Positions 1 through 9,325 of a DNA stretch of 64,000 bases are shown here, in pieces. The stretch lies in the NCBI RefSeq assembly GCF_031199965.1, contig NZ_CP133605.1, positions 2,512,501 through 2,576,500 of the forward strand, written 5' to 3'. A model generated the notes under the pieces. The model did no database searches and was not told where the DNA came from. It saw nothing but the letters and a program-made list of their open reading frames with translations. Both the position numbers and the translations under genes were made by a program. The number at the start of each line of letters is the position of its first letter. Position 1 is the stretch's first letter. The DNA comes from Paenibacillus sp. D2_2. Lineage in GTDB: Bacteria > Bacillota > Bacilli > Paenibacillales > Paenibacillaceae.

Positions 1-107
1 CATGTGTTTTCAAGCTTTGCATTGATTTCTTCCTCAGAATAGCCGATTTCCTTGAACAAATTTCTATATTGTTTCGTGTGAAAAGCACCTTGCTCCAAAG
101 TTGTCAT
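1..107 (-). CDS. GH8 reducing-end xylose-releasing exo-oligoxylanase, N-terminal fragment
   Basis: Only the first 35 codons lie in the window; the gene runs off the left edge. The ATG at 107 is preceded by a GGAGGA ribosome site (117-112). The visible residues, around GAFHTKQYRNLFKEIGYS, resemble what I recall of the N-terminus of the Bacillus halodurans Rex enzyme (GAFYTREYRNLFKEFGYS). Family knowledge: Rex enzymes are cytoplasmic GH8 glycosidases that remove xylose from the reducing end of xylo-oligosaccharides. No signal peptide is seen, which fits a cytoplasmic enzyme. Catalytic residues are outside the window, so the call rests on N-terminal similarity only. Confidence 0.7.
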   Translation of the reverse strand, partial: MTTLEQGAFHTKQYRNLFKEIGYSEEEINAKLENT

Positions 108-348
108 CGCATCCTCCAGGATATCTTTTTGTCCAAATTATAGCATATTGGAAGGTGTATAAATTAAAGAGCTTCCCCTTATTAATATAGATTTCCGAAA
201 GAGATCCGTAAGAATAAACCATCCTGGTCTATGATTTCAGAAGGCCTGGACGATTGTTTTTATTTTGCATATGTATAAAAATAACGTCGAAAATGTGCAT
301 TGCGGATACCGAAATGGGAGTATAAAATAAGCTTGAGCGAAATGAGAT

Positions 349-363
349 TGATAATCATTATCG
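349..363. promoter_or_regulatory. Fur box upstream of siderophore-binding protein 1
   Basis: TGATAATCATTATCG matches the Bacillus Fur 7-1-7 consensus TGATAATNATTATCA at 14 of 15 positions. It sits 44 bp before the ATG of the lipoprotein gene at 407, a usual place for iron repression. Confidence 0.9.
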
Positions 364-406
364 ATAGATTGTTTCGTTGATCATTGATATAGGAGAGGAT
401 CATGTT

Positions 407-1436
407 ATGGCAAAATCTCGCCGATGGGTAGCGGTCTGCCTGGCTGTTCTGCTTAGCCTGTCCGTTGCCCTTGTCGGATGCGGCAAGCAAGGGGAGTCAA
501 ATAAACAGGCTGGACAAGCTGGCAAAGAAGGGACTGCTCAGCAGCAGACCAATAGTACGGGGAGCAGGGCAATAATGATACAAACGGGGAACAGCCATCA
601 AGCGGAACTCGAACCGTAAGCGATGAGTTTGGAGAGGTTGAGATTCCTGTCCATCCTCAGCGTATTGCCGGAGTTTATTTGGAGGATTATCTGGTCGCGC
701 TTGGCATTACACCGGTCGTTCAGTGGTATCATCCATCCTGGGGCAAGCAGGACTATCTCGATCTGAATGTTCCCCAGTTCGATATTACAGGCAGCATTGA
801 GGCATTACTGGACGCATCTCCGGATCTGATTATCGTCGATGGAGTTGTTGATGCTGCCAAGTACGAAATATACTCCAAGATCGCTCCCACCTATCGTTTG
901 CCTGAGAATATACTGCAGAATCCTCCGGAAATTCTCCGGATGATCGCTGATCTGGTGAATCAGAAAGAGAAGGGTGAAGAAGTACTTAAGCAATATGACC
1001 AGAAGGTTGTCGATGCAAAAGAAAAATTAAAGAACGCAATCGGGGATGAGACGGTAGCTGTGATCCGCCTTAATGTCGGGACAAAACGCTAGCCCTATTC
1101 GGCATCGAAAATCGATACACTGGAAATATCTATAAGGAAATCGGTCTGACACCTCCAACCATGGCGAGCGAGATGAAGGATTTCCATGCGGTCATATCTG
1201 AGGAGGTACTCCCAGAATTGAATGCGGATCATATTATTGTGTTCCCGTCGAACGGCTATTGGGATTCGGCCGAAAATAGAGAAGCGGAGAAATTGTTCGA
1301 TAGTCCGTTATGGAAGTCTATGCCTGCCGTGAAGAATGGACATGTGTACCAGGTCGATCGGACGCATTGGCAATCCGGTGCGATCTACGCGAATATGAAG
1401 AAAATTGATGATCTGTTGAATATCTTCACTAAATAA
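407..1436 (+). CDS. Iron-siderophore ABC transporter substrate-binding lipoprotein 1 (two frame breaks)
   Basis: FecB/FhuD-type class III binding protein. The ATG at 407 follows AGGAGAGG at 391-398. The product starts with a lipoprotein signal (MAKSRRW, hydrophobic core, lipobox LVGC), then a linker, then the periplasmic-binding fold beginning TVSDEFGEVEIPVHPQR and ending near TKIDD-type helices. Frame is lost near 560-570 (GGG run) and again at 1083-1086, where adding one A to AAAA restores TKTLALFGIENRYTG. With both bases restored the protein is about 343 aa, normal for the family. A Fur box lies upstream, and the next gene is a Btr-like regulator whose C-terminal domain resembles this protein. 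The ligand cannot be read from sequence; a hydroxamate or catecholate ferric siderophore is likely. Confidence 0.85.
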
Positions 1437-1552
1437 TTCGTGATATCAGAATTGAAGAAAATACCGTCAGGAGAGCGAATCCGTATTTGGGTTGAGCTTT
1501 CTTGGCGTTTGTTATATCTATTTTTATATCAATTTGATAGGAAAGGGATACG

Positions 1553-3172
1553 ATGAGCCACGCAGGATTAATGAATATACACTACTCCATGTTATTCTCT
1601 ATGTTTGGCATGGATTATTGTTACTTGCCTTTTGAATCAGCGGATAAGCCAATTATAGTGAACCATCATATCATACTCATTACAGTTCGCGGAGAAGGAA
1701 GCCTTTCTATTGATGAGGTCCCTTTGAACATGAAGCATGGTAAGGGTTATTTAATTCCTCCCGGCTCGGTCTACCACATCAGGCCAGGCAAGGAAGGGAT
1801 CAGTTATTATCTGGTACTGTTTGGGATGCTGAGGTTAAGAGAAGATGGGAGCGCCGCCGCGGAAGAAGTAATTCCAGAGCGGATATTGTGTCCAGGTGAA
1901 TTGAACTGCCAACCATTCTCTCAATGTATAGATCGCCTTGAAATATTGTATCAAATGAGGAATTGCCGTGATGAGCTTGAGTTCTTTGAGCAGCAGATCA
2001 GGTTCCAGGAGTGGCTGCGATTTATTTTCAGGCAAAATGGGTTCGTGCGGACGGAGAGGGATACGCGCCAAGCCGTGGAGGCTTCGATTCAGCATATTAA
2101 GCAGAACTATCAGGAGTCGCTCACCGTAGATCATCTAGCCACGCTGGTGAATATCACACGCTGGCAGTATACACGCCTTTTTAAGGAAATGACCGGTAAG
2201 GTACCGCTGGAATATATTAATGATTTCCGAATTGACCGGGCCAAGCAGCAGTTGCTAATGTCCGATGATCGTCTATTCGAGATTGCGCAGAACGTCGGGT
2301 TCAATAGCGAGTATTATTTCAACCGGCGATTCAAGAAATCGGTGGGTGTGTCGCCTGGACAGTATCGACGCAGTTATAGGGGTGAAAAAGGGTATTTGCG
2401 CCATTTCTGGAGGATTTCCTGGTTGCACTTGGCGTCACCCCTCTCATACAGTGCACTCAAGCGGAGTGGGGAAGCAAGAGTATCTTAAACTGGCTAATGT
2501 GCCTGTATTTGATGTCGGAATGGGAGATATGGAGGCATTATCGTTACATAAGCCTGACATCATTATCATCGATGGCGGGTTCAGTCGCTGGATTTCTTCA
2601 GATGTGCTGGGAAGCCTCGCACCGATGCACAGCCTCTCTCATCCTGGGGAAGATTGGCGTTCCACTTTAGAGACTGTCGCAGATTTACTAGACTGCAAAT
2701 CAAAGGTTGTCAATATTATCGGGACTATGAACAGAGATCCGATAAGGCGCGTAAATTGCTTAAACCGTTGTTACATCGGCAAAGTGTAGCTTTTCTGCGC
2801 ATCTCAACGCTTGGGATCAGTCTATATGGTGGTGAAGACCATGGCTATACAGGCCCTGTCCTGTACCGTGATCTCGGTCTGACGCCTCCCTTGCTTGTGA
2901 AGAAATTGACTAAGGATGCGAGGAAGGTATTGCTAGAGCCGCTAGAGCTACTAGAGCTTGATGCGGATCACTTGTTTATAACGTTCGATAAGCGTCATTC
3001 TACGAGAGAGGGGGAGGAAAGGGAGATTTTGAACTCGCCACTCTGGCAATCACTTCGTGCGGTGAGGGATGGCTGCGTGTACGAGGTGGATTTTTATACA
3101 TGGATGAACTATGGGATTCTATCTCACCGCAAAAAAATAAATGACGTGCTGGCAGCGCTGACTTCTGGCTAG
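1553..3172 (+). CDS. Btr-like AraC regulator fused to a siderophore-binding domain, copy 1 (three frame breaks)
   Basis: The N-terminus is a cupin-like AraC sensor, then a two-helix-turn-helix AraC DNA-binding domain at about residues 185-285 (FNSEYYFNRRFKKSVGVSP). A FecB-like periplasmic-binding domain follows to the C-terminus but has no signal peptide, so it acts in the cytoplasm. This is the architecture of Bacillus subtilis Btr, where bound bacillibactin activates the uptake genes. Frame breaks occur near 2385 (A5 to A6 restores EKRVFAPFLEDF), 2468 (G4 to G5 restores EWGKQEYLKLA) and 2712 (one A restores YYRDYEQ). Restored length is about 540 aa, close to Btr. It lies between binding proteins 1 and 2, which it probably controls together with Fur. 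Confidence 0.82.
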
Positions 3173-3225
3173 ATTCAATTTTTAAAGAAAAAAAGGATTG
3201 TTTGAATATCTATCTCATGATAAAT

Positions 3226-3240
3226 TGATAATGATTATCA
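3226..3240. promoter_or_regulatory. Fur box upstream of siderophore-binding protein 2
   Basis: TGATAATGATTATCA is a perfect 15-bp match to the Fur 7-1-7 consensus, 30 bp before the TTG start at 3270. Partial repeats (ATATCAA) extend it on the right. Confidence 0.93.
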
Positions 3241-3269
3241 ATATCAATTACAAAAGGAGAGGATATATC

Positions 3270-4276
3270 TTGCATAGATCTTCAAGGTTGCATATTTTGC
3301 TAGTCTGTCTGCTAGGAATAGCTGTGCTATTGGCGGCATGTGGACAGTCTACAGGGAATTCAGCTTCCTCCGGCTCGGGGAAAAGAACAATACTTCGGGT
3401 AATAACCCGACAGCTTCATCATCGAATGCCACCAAACCGACGGAGACGGTTATATTCCATGCCGGGAACGGAGATATTGAAGTCCCGAGAAATCCGCAGC
3501 GTATCGTCGATTTGACGAATTTCTATACTGGCTATTTCCTGGCGATTGGAGTGAAGCCTATCGGCGTATCCACCGGAGCAATGGAGAATCCGTATTTTGC
3601 AGGAAAGCTGGATGGAGTAGTGGATGTCGGAAATGATCCTTCACCAGAGAAGATTCTTGAGCTTAACCCTGATTTGATTATTACATTCACGGGTAGTGAA
3701 GGGATCGACAAACTTGAGCAGATCGCTCCTGTCGTGGCCATCGACTACGGGAAGAAGAATTACAAAGATCAGATGATCGACTTTGGCAAGCTAACAGGCA
3801 AAGAGAAAGAAGCCGAGGATTGGGTAGTTGGGTGGAAAGCGAAAATTGATGATCTGAAGCCGAAAGTACAGGCAGCGGTCGGAGATAAGACCGTATCTAT
3901 CCTTAATCCATATTCCAAAGGACTGTATGTGTTTGGTCATAACTATGGCCGAGGTGGAGAGATTATCTATGACGAATTTGGCCTTAAGGCTCCGCCTGAA
4001 GCGCAGAAGGAAGCGATCGACAGCGGAACAGGCTGGGCTTCCATCTCTCTTGAGAAGCTGCCGGAGTTCGCAGGCGATATCATCTTTACCTGTCCTTGGT
4101 CCGGAGATACAAGCGATCCGAAGATCATCTATGACAGCGGGATCTGGAAGGGGCTCCCTGCTGTCAAAGCGGGGCATGTTTTCCAGCTGAATCCACACGG
4201 CGATACATATAATGACCCGGTATCGCTGGAAGCGCAGTTAGAGTTCATCTCAAGCAGTCTATTGTCAGTGCAATAG
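3270..4276 (+). CDS. Iron-siderophore ABC transporter substrate-binding lipoprotein 2 (one frame break)
   Basis: The TTG at 3270 is the best start because AAGGAGAGG lies 7 bp upstream and the product then begins with a typical lipoprotein signal (MHRSSRLHILL, lipobox LAAC). The class III binding fold starts at VIFHAGNGDIEVPRNPQRIV and ends at about residue 335. One break sits near 3378-3385, at adjacent G and A runs, between the signal peptide linker and the mature domain. One base restores a normal-length protein. The downstream Btr-like gene starts 2 bp after the stop, so the two are one transcription unit under the Fur box at 3226. It probably delivers a ferric siderophore to the FecCD permease further downstream. 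Confidence 0.87.
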
Positions 4277-4277
4277 G

Positions 4278-5868
4278 ATGAACATTCCAACAAATACGGA
4301 TTGGTTGCTTCATGTTCGGTTCAGGGTGACCGAAGCGGTGATGATCGAAAGCCGTGGTGACAGTTATCAGCTCCTATTCAAGGCATGTCCGGCCCAGATA
4401 TTGCTCACCTCCTATAACCGGCATGGCTGCATTGTGATAGACGGGATTCTAAGTCCTTTATCCCCAAATAAGGTGTTTACGATCCAGCCAGGTCAACGTG
4501 TCGAGATTGACTATCCTTTAATAGGGGAACAGATCTTATATTTATTTTATTTTGAGATGTCTGTTGCAGAAGGTAGCGATATCGATAAGGAAGCAATCCG
4601 GCGGCTACCGCAGATTGCTGCAGTGTCTTCCCGGAGCAGATACTTGGCCTCTGTCAGAAAATCGTCGAGCACTGGAATACCGATGATGTCGCAGACCGCT
4701 TGGCTAGTGAAGCAGGGTTCCAGGATCTGCTACATTTGCTGTTGAAGAGACAAGGATGGTATGGGGATGTTCTGGAGCAGGTGAGGTTCTTCTTGGATCG
4801 CCATTATACAGAGACCGTTACAGTTGACTATCTGGCAGGTATGGCCGGAATGAGCCGGTATTACTTCATGAGATCCTACAAGGAAAGATACGGGCAGAGT
4901 GTCATGGAATATTTGACGGAAATCAGGATGAACAAGGCCAAGCAGCTGATGGAGGAAGGCACTGTGCTGCGTGAAATTACAGAATCGGTAGGGTATAAAG
5001 ACCCGCAATATTTCAGCAGCCAATTCAGCAAATTTACAGGCATGTCTCCAAGCACCTATGTTGCCAACCGCAAAGAGAGGGTCGCTGCATATAGCTGGCC
5101 CAATATCGGTCATCTGCTGTCGCTGCAGATTATTCCTTATGCGGCCCCGATCGACCAGTCCTGGGCGGATGAGTACCGGAGAAAATATAGCTTTGACATC
5201 AAGGTTCCGTTAAGTCATGACTATGATTTCAACCGGCAGGCGTTGTGGCGTGCCCGTCCTGACAAGATCATTGCCCTGGAAGAGATGATCCCGGATGAAG
5301 AGAAGGCTAGGCTGCAACTGATTGCGCCAACCTTATTCCTGCCTTGGCATAGTGCGAACTGGAGAGTTCATCTACAGATGACCGCAAAGTTCTTGAATCG
5401 CGAAGCAGAAGCGGAGAAATGGTTGGTACATTATGATGAGCAGGCTGCAGCCGTACGCATGAAGGTTCCACCAGATTTCCGTGAGGGGGCCTGGCTTATC
5501 CTTACTTTCTGCCCGAGAGGAATAAAAATATGGGCAGAAGAGCTGGTACAGTTCTGTACGACGATCTCCAGCTTCCCTGCGCTAAAGGCGTTGAACAGAT
5601 CGAATTTACAATATTTGCAGAGGTCGGGCAGCTGGAGCGATTTGATGCAGATGTGATACTGGTTCATGTGCTTAAGGATGCACAATCACAAAGCCTCTGG
5701 CAGAAGACCCAGGTGTCCGAGAGCTGGGGAATACTGAATCCAGTACGCCATGGCCAGGTGCTGCTAACATCAAATGCCGCATGGATGGCTGAACCGATTC
5801 TCGAATATACAGCAAATCGCCAGGAGCATTTATTACAGGAACTGGACCAGTTATTTAGTGCGCTGTAA
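4278..5868 (+). CDS. Btr-like AraC regulator fused to a siderophore-binding domain, copy 2 (two frame breaks)
   Basis: Starts at ATG 4278, one base after the stop of the preceding binding protein. It has an N-terminal sensor region to about residue 115, then the AraC helix-turn-helix pair (MSRYYFMRSYKERYGQS and YKDPQYFSSQFSKFTGMSP), then a cytoplasmic FecB-like binding domain (starting YSWPNIGHLLSLQIIPYAAP). Breaks lie near 4625 and at 5523-5529, where A5 to A6 restores the C-terminal frame. Restored length is about 530 aa, essentially that of Bacillus subtilis Btr. Being coupled to binding protein 2, it probably senses the siderophore that protein captures. It differs clearly from copy 1 in sequence, so the two likely answer to different ligands. 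Confidence 0.82.
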
Positions 5869-5933
5869 GTAGAAATATATAGCATTATCTCGTATTCCTA
5901 TGCGTGTCGAACATGATATATAATGTCCCTATC

Positions 5934-5952
5934 GATAATGATAATCAATATC
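5934..5952. promoter_or_regulatory. Fur box upstream of siderophore-binding protein 3
   Basis: GATAATGATAATCAATATC differs from the 19-bp Fur consensus GATAATGATAATCATTATC at one position. It lies 18 bp upstream of the ATG at 5971, so it would overlap the transcription start of the binding protein/permease unit. Confidence 0.93.
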
Positions 5953-5970
5953 AATTATGGAGGGGACAAG

Positions 5971-7051
5971 ATGTTATCAATAGAAAGACAAGCGGTTGCG
6001 AGACGGAATGCGACCACTAAATACAGAAAATTTCGGGGATTGCACTACTGCTGATGGTGATTCTAGTCATTACGATGTTATCCGCCTGTGGCGGTAAAGA
6101 GAATCCGGAAGAAAATCCGGCGTCGCGAAGGCGGAAGCAAATACACCAGCTGCAGTCCAGTCTGAGTCGTCCAAGGAGAAAGAAGAAGGAAATACCATTA
6201 AGATCAAACATGGGTTCGGAGAAACAGAGGTCCCTGTACATCCGCAGCGAGTCGCGGTGTTCGGGCTGGAGGATATTATGCTATCTCTGGAGGCGCCGAT
6301 GGTGTATGCCTATGACTTCAAAGGCTACTATCTGGATGATCAATTGCAGAAACTGAACATTTCCCTGTCCGGTAGCGCTGACTTCAAGCCGAACCCGGAA
6401 GCTATTCTTGAAGCCGATCCTGATCTGATCATCGTCCAGCAGTATTCCACGGATGAGAAGGGATACGCTGAGCTGAGCAAGATTGCACCTACGATCGCTT
6501 TCGCCCCGGATGATTGGAAGTCCTCGATCGTTGAGATCGGTAAGGCATTAGGGCTGGAGGATAAAGCACGAGCGGTGATTCAGGCCCATGAAGAGAAGCT
6601 TAAACAGGCACAAGATACAATTATTCAGGCGGTGGGTTCAGATAAGACAGTAGCCTTTGTCCGTCCTTCGGACAAGGATTTGCAAGTATTCTTCCCAAGC
6701 TTCAATCTAGTCTATACCGATTTTGGATTGAAGCCCGACTCAAGTATTGCAGATCTTCAGAAGAAGTCTGAGGACGGTTGGGGAATTAATCTATCACTAG
6801 AAGATTTGCCTTTGATTACTGCTGATTACGTATTCGCGATCTACGGTGGTTCGATAGACACAGAAGACGCGCATCAAGAAGCGGTAGGAACTGCGAAGCA
6901 AATTGAGAAGCTGCAGATTTGGAAGTCGCTCCCTGCTGTAAAGAAGAACCAGGTGTTTAAAGTGTCATCCAGACACTGGATGTCTTCAGGGCCGATTGCG
7001 GAGAGCATGGAAGCAGACGATGTCGTGAATGCGGTGACCGGCAAATTCTAG
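5971..7051 (+). CDS. Iron-siderophore ABC transporter substrate-binding lipoprotein 3 (two frame breaks)
   Basis: ATG 5971 follows TGGAGGGG. The lipoprotein signal is preceded by about 20 extra charged residues; the core is ALLLMVILVITMLSACGG, with lipobox LSAC. The binding fold starts at IKIKHGFGETEVPVHPQRV and ends at 7051. Breaks: near 6030 (one T restores RKFSGIALLLM) and near 6125 (one base restores KAEANTPAAVQS). Restored length is about 360 aa. This is the binding protein directly upstream of the FecCD permease genes, separated only by a hairpin, so it is the most likely cognate partner. A Fur box precedes it. Confidence 0.86.
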
Positions 7052-7069
7052 CGATTGCCGCAGCAATGC

Positions 7070-7110
7070 AAACATAAATGGCCGCTTCGATAGAGCGGTC
7101 ATTTATGTTT
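7070..7110. terminator. Long hairpin between binding protein 3 and FecCD genes
   Basis: An inverted repeat pairs AAACATAAATGGCCGCT with AGCGGTCATTTATGTTT (16 of 17 positions pair), loop TCGAT. There is no run of T after it, so it is a weak terminator candidate. It may instead set the ratio of binding protein to permease by mRNA stabilisation or partial termination, as in many binding-protein operons. Confidence 0.6.
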
Positions 7111-7144
7111 GAACTGCAATTCTGATAGGTAAAGGTGGCATAAA

Positions 7145-8207
7145 ATGAGTCTTAGCAAGGTAGATATGAACCTCACACAACAGAATGAAGAGGTTAAGAA
7201 AGTGACGTTACGTTCACATCAGTGGGCGGAGCAATCATTCTGATTGGAGGCGTAGTAGCTCTGATCCTCAGCATCGGACTGTCCGTATCCTTTGGGGCGG
7301 CGGATATTAAGCTTACAACCGTCTGGGAGGCGATATTTCACTACAATTCCGATTTGACACAGCATCAGATTATTCAGGAACTCCGGCTGCCGCGCGTTCT
7401 CGGCGGAGCGATGGTCGGCACTTGCTTCGCTGTAGCCGGAGCCATTATGCAGGGAATGACGCGCAATCCGCTGGCCGATTCAGGTCTGCTTGGTTTGAAT
7501 GCCGGGGCAGGCTTTGCCTTGGCGTTATGCTTTGCTTTTTTTCCTGGTCTGCCATTCATCTACCTAATTCTGTACTCTTTCCTGGGAGCCGGTATTGGGG
7601 CAGGGATTGTCTACGGCATCGGCTCTATGACCAGAGGCGGGCTAACGCCACTGCGTCTGGTTCTGGCCGGAGCGGCCGTATCTGCATTGTTGTCCGCGCT
7701 TAGCGAAGGTATAGCTCTCTATTTCCGTATCGGACAGGATCTTGCTTTTTGGTATGCCGGTGGTGTTGCAGGTACGAGTTGGCTACAGCTAAAAATCATG
7801 TTCCCTTGGGTGCTTGCAGCTGTAATTGGAGCGATAATTCTGTCTCGCTCGGTCACGATGCTTAGTCTAGGAGATGATGTAGCGAAGGGGTTAGGTCTTC
7901 GCAGTGGTATGGTGAAGCTATTCGGCGTCATTATTGTGCTGATTCTGGCCGGAGCAGCTGTCTCGGTAGTAGGCGCTGTCGGTTTTGTAGGACTGATTAT
8001 TCCTCATTTAACGCGGAAGCTAGTCGGAGTGGATTACCGTTTGATTATTCCGTGCTCCGGAGTTCTCGGCGCTCTGCTCGTCGTATTTGCGGACCTGGCG
8101 GCAAGAATGGTCAATCCACCATATGAGACTCCACTCGGTGCTCTGATTGCACTAATTGGGGTACCCTTCTTCTCTATATTTCACGCAAGGAAGGGAGGGA
8201 GCTGTAA
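7145..8207 (+). CDS. Iron-siderophore ABC transporter permease, FecCD family (two frame breaks)
   Basis: FecCD/BtuC-type permease with about nine or ten transmembrane helices. Signature segments are RLPRVLGGAMVGTCFAVAG, MQGMTRNPLADSGLLGLNAG and GLIIPHLTRKLVG. ATG 7145 follows AAAGGTGG. Two breaks: near 7215 (G3 to G4 gives HQWGGAIILIGG) and near 8168 (one C gives PFFLYISRKEGREL and a TAA at 8205). The corrected stop overlaps the next ATG as TAATG, the arrangement expected for a coupled FecC/FecD pair, which supports both corrections. Restored length is about 354 aa. It forms the membrane channel with the next gene. Confidence 0.88.
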
Positions 8208-9264
8208 TGGCGCAGCCGACATTTGAAATGGACAACAAAAAGTCGAATATTTCACCTGAAGACATACGTCAGCAAAGAAGAAATGTCACTGTCCTGCTTA
8301 TTCTTGGGCTGCTCATTATCATTGCCTTTGTGCTAAGCATGAATACTGGCTTTATCCGCCTCTCGCCGCTGGATACGATACGAACCTTGTTTGGGGAGGA
8401 ACCGAGAAGGAACGGCTAATTCTATTTGATTTCCGTTTGCCTCGCATCGTAATATCGGTGCTGATTGGCGCCGGGTTGGCCGTGTCTGGCTGTATTATGC
8501 AAGGCATATCCCGCAATGCGCTTGCCGATCCGGGAATCCTGGGCATTAATGCCGGAGCCGGATTAGTTGTATTAATCTTTGTTGCCTACTATCCGAATAT
8601 GGGCACCGCTTCGATATTTTTGCTGCCTGTGCTGGCATGGATTGGCGCCGGAGTGACGGCAGCCATTATTTTCTCCTTATCCTATAAGCGCCATAAAGGT
8701 TTGCTGCCAACGCGTCTACTGTTGACCGGTGTAGCCGTTGCCGCTGGAATCAGCGCAGCGACGATTGTTATTACACTACGAATTAACCAGGAGAAGTATC
8801 AGTTCGTGGCTACTTGGATGGCCGGGAGTATCTGGGGAACGAACTGGAAGTTTGTTCTGGCGCTGCTTCCATTCATTGTGATTCTACTTCCGTTCGTATT
8901 TTCTAAAGCGCGGACGATGAACGTGCTCAATCTGGGGGAGATGACAGCGACTGGTCTGGGAGCAAAGGTGTCCAGGGAGCAGGTTGTTCTACTTGCAGCT
9001 GCAGTAGGGCTGGCGGGCTCCTGTGTAGCAGTCAGCGGCGGCATCGGTTTTGTTGGCTTAATCGGACCACATCTGGCCAGAAGGCTCGTAGGACCGAAGC
9101 ATCAAGCCTTATTGCCGGCGTCTGCATTGACGGGATCGTTCATGGTCATTGTAGCTGATATGTTGGGGCGTTTGATTCTGCAGCCGTCCGAGATACCGGC
9201 AGGTATTATCGTCGCCATTGTCGGAGCGCCATATTTTCTATATTTGCTAGCTCATTCACGATAA
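8207..9264 (+). CDS. Iron-siderophore ABC transporter permease, FecCD family, second subunit (one frame break)
   Basis: The start ATG overlaps the stop of the upstream permease. About 50 residues of charged N-terminus and a first membrane helix precede the FecCD core (RLPRIVISVLIGAGLAVSG, MQGISRNALADPGILGINAG, GLIGPHLARRLVG). The single break lies in GGGG at 8394-8397; one more G gives LFGGGTEKERLILFDFRLPR and about 352 aa. It pairs with the upstream subunit. No FhuC/FecE-type ATPase gene is present in this locus, so the ATPase must be encoded elsewhere (a shared YusV-like subunit is the usual solution) or be atypical. Confidence 0.88.
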
Positions 9265-9325
9265 TAGAGCCGAATTTTGCGATGGAGAATTTGCCTTAAG
9301 TACGTAGGAAGGGAGCGTATACTCT

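Noticed and set aside
260..490. Minus-strand open frame over the first Fur box and lipoprotein start
   Set aside because: It has no ribosome site and overlaps a regulatory region and a clear lipoprotein signal sequence on the other strand.
407..9264. Programmed ribosomal frameshifting as an explanation for the broken siderophore genes
   Set aside because: The breaks lack slippery heptamers with downstream structures, need mainly one added base in varied contexts, and occur equally in unrelated genes, which fits read errors better.
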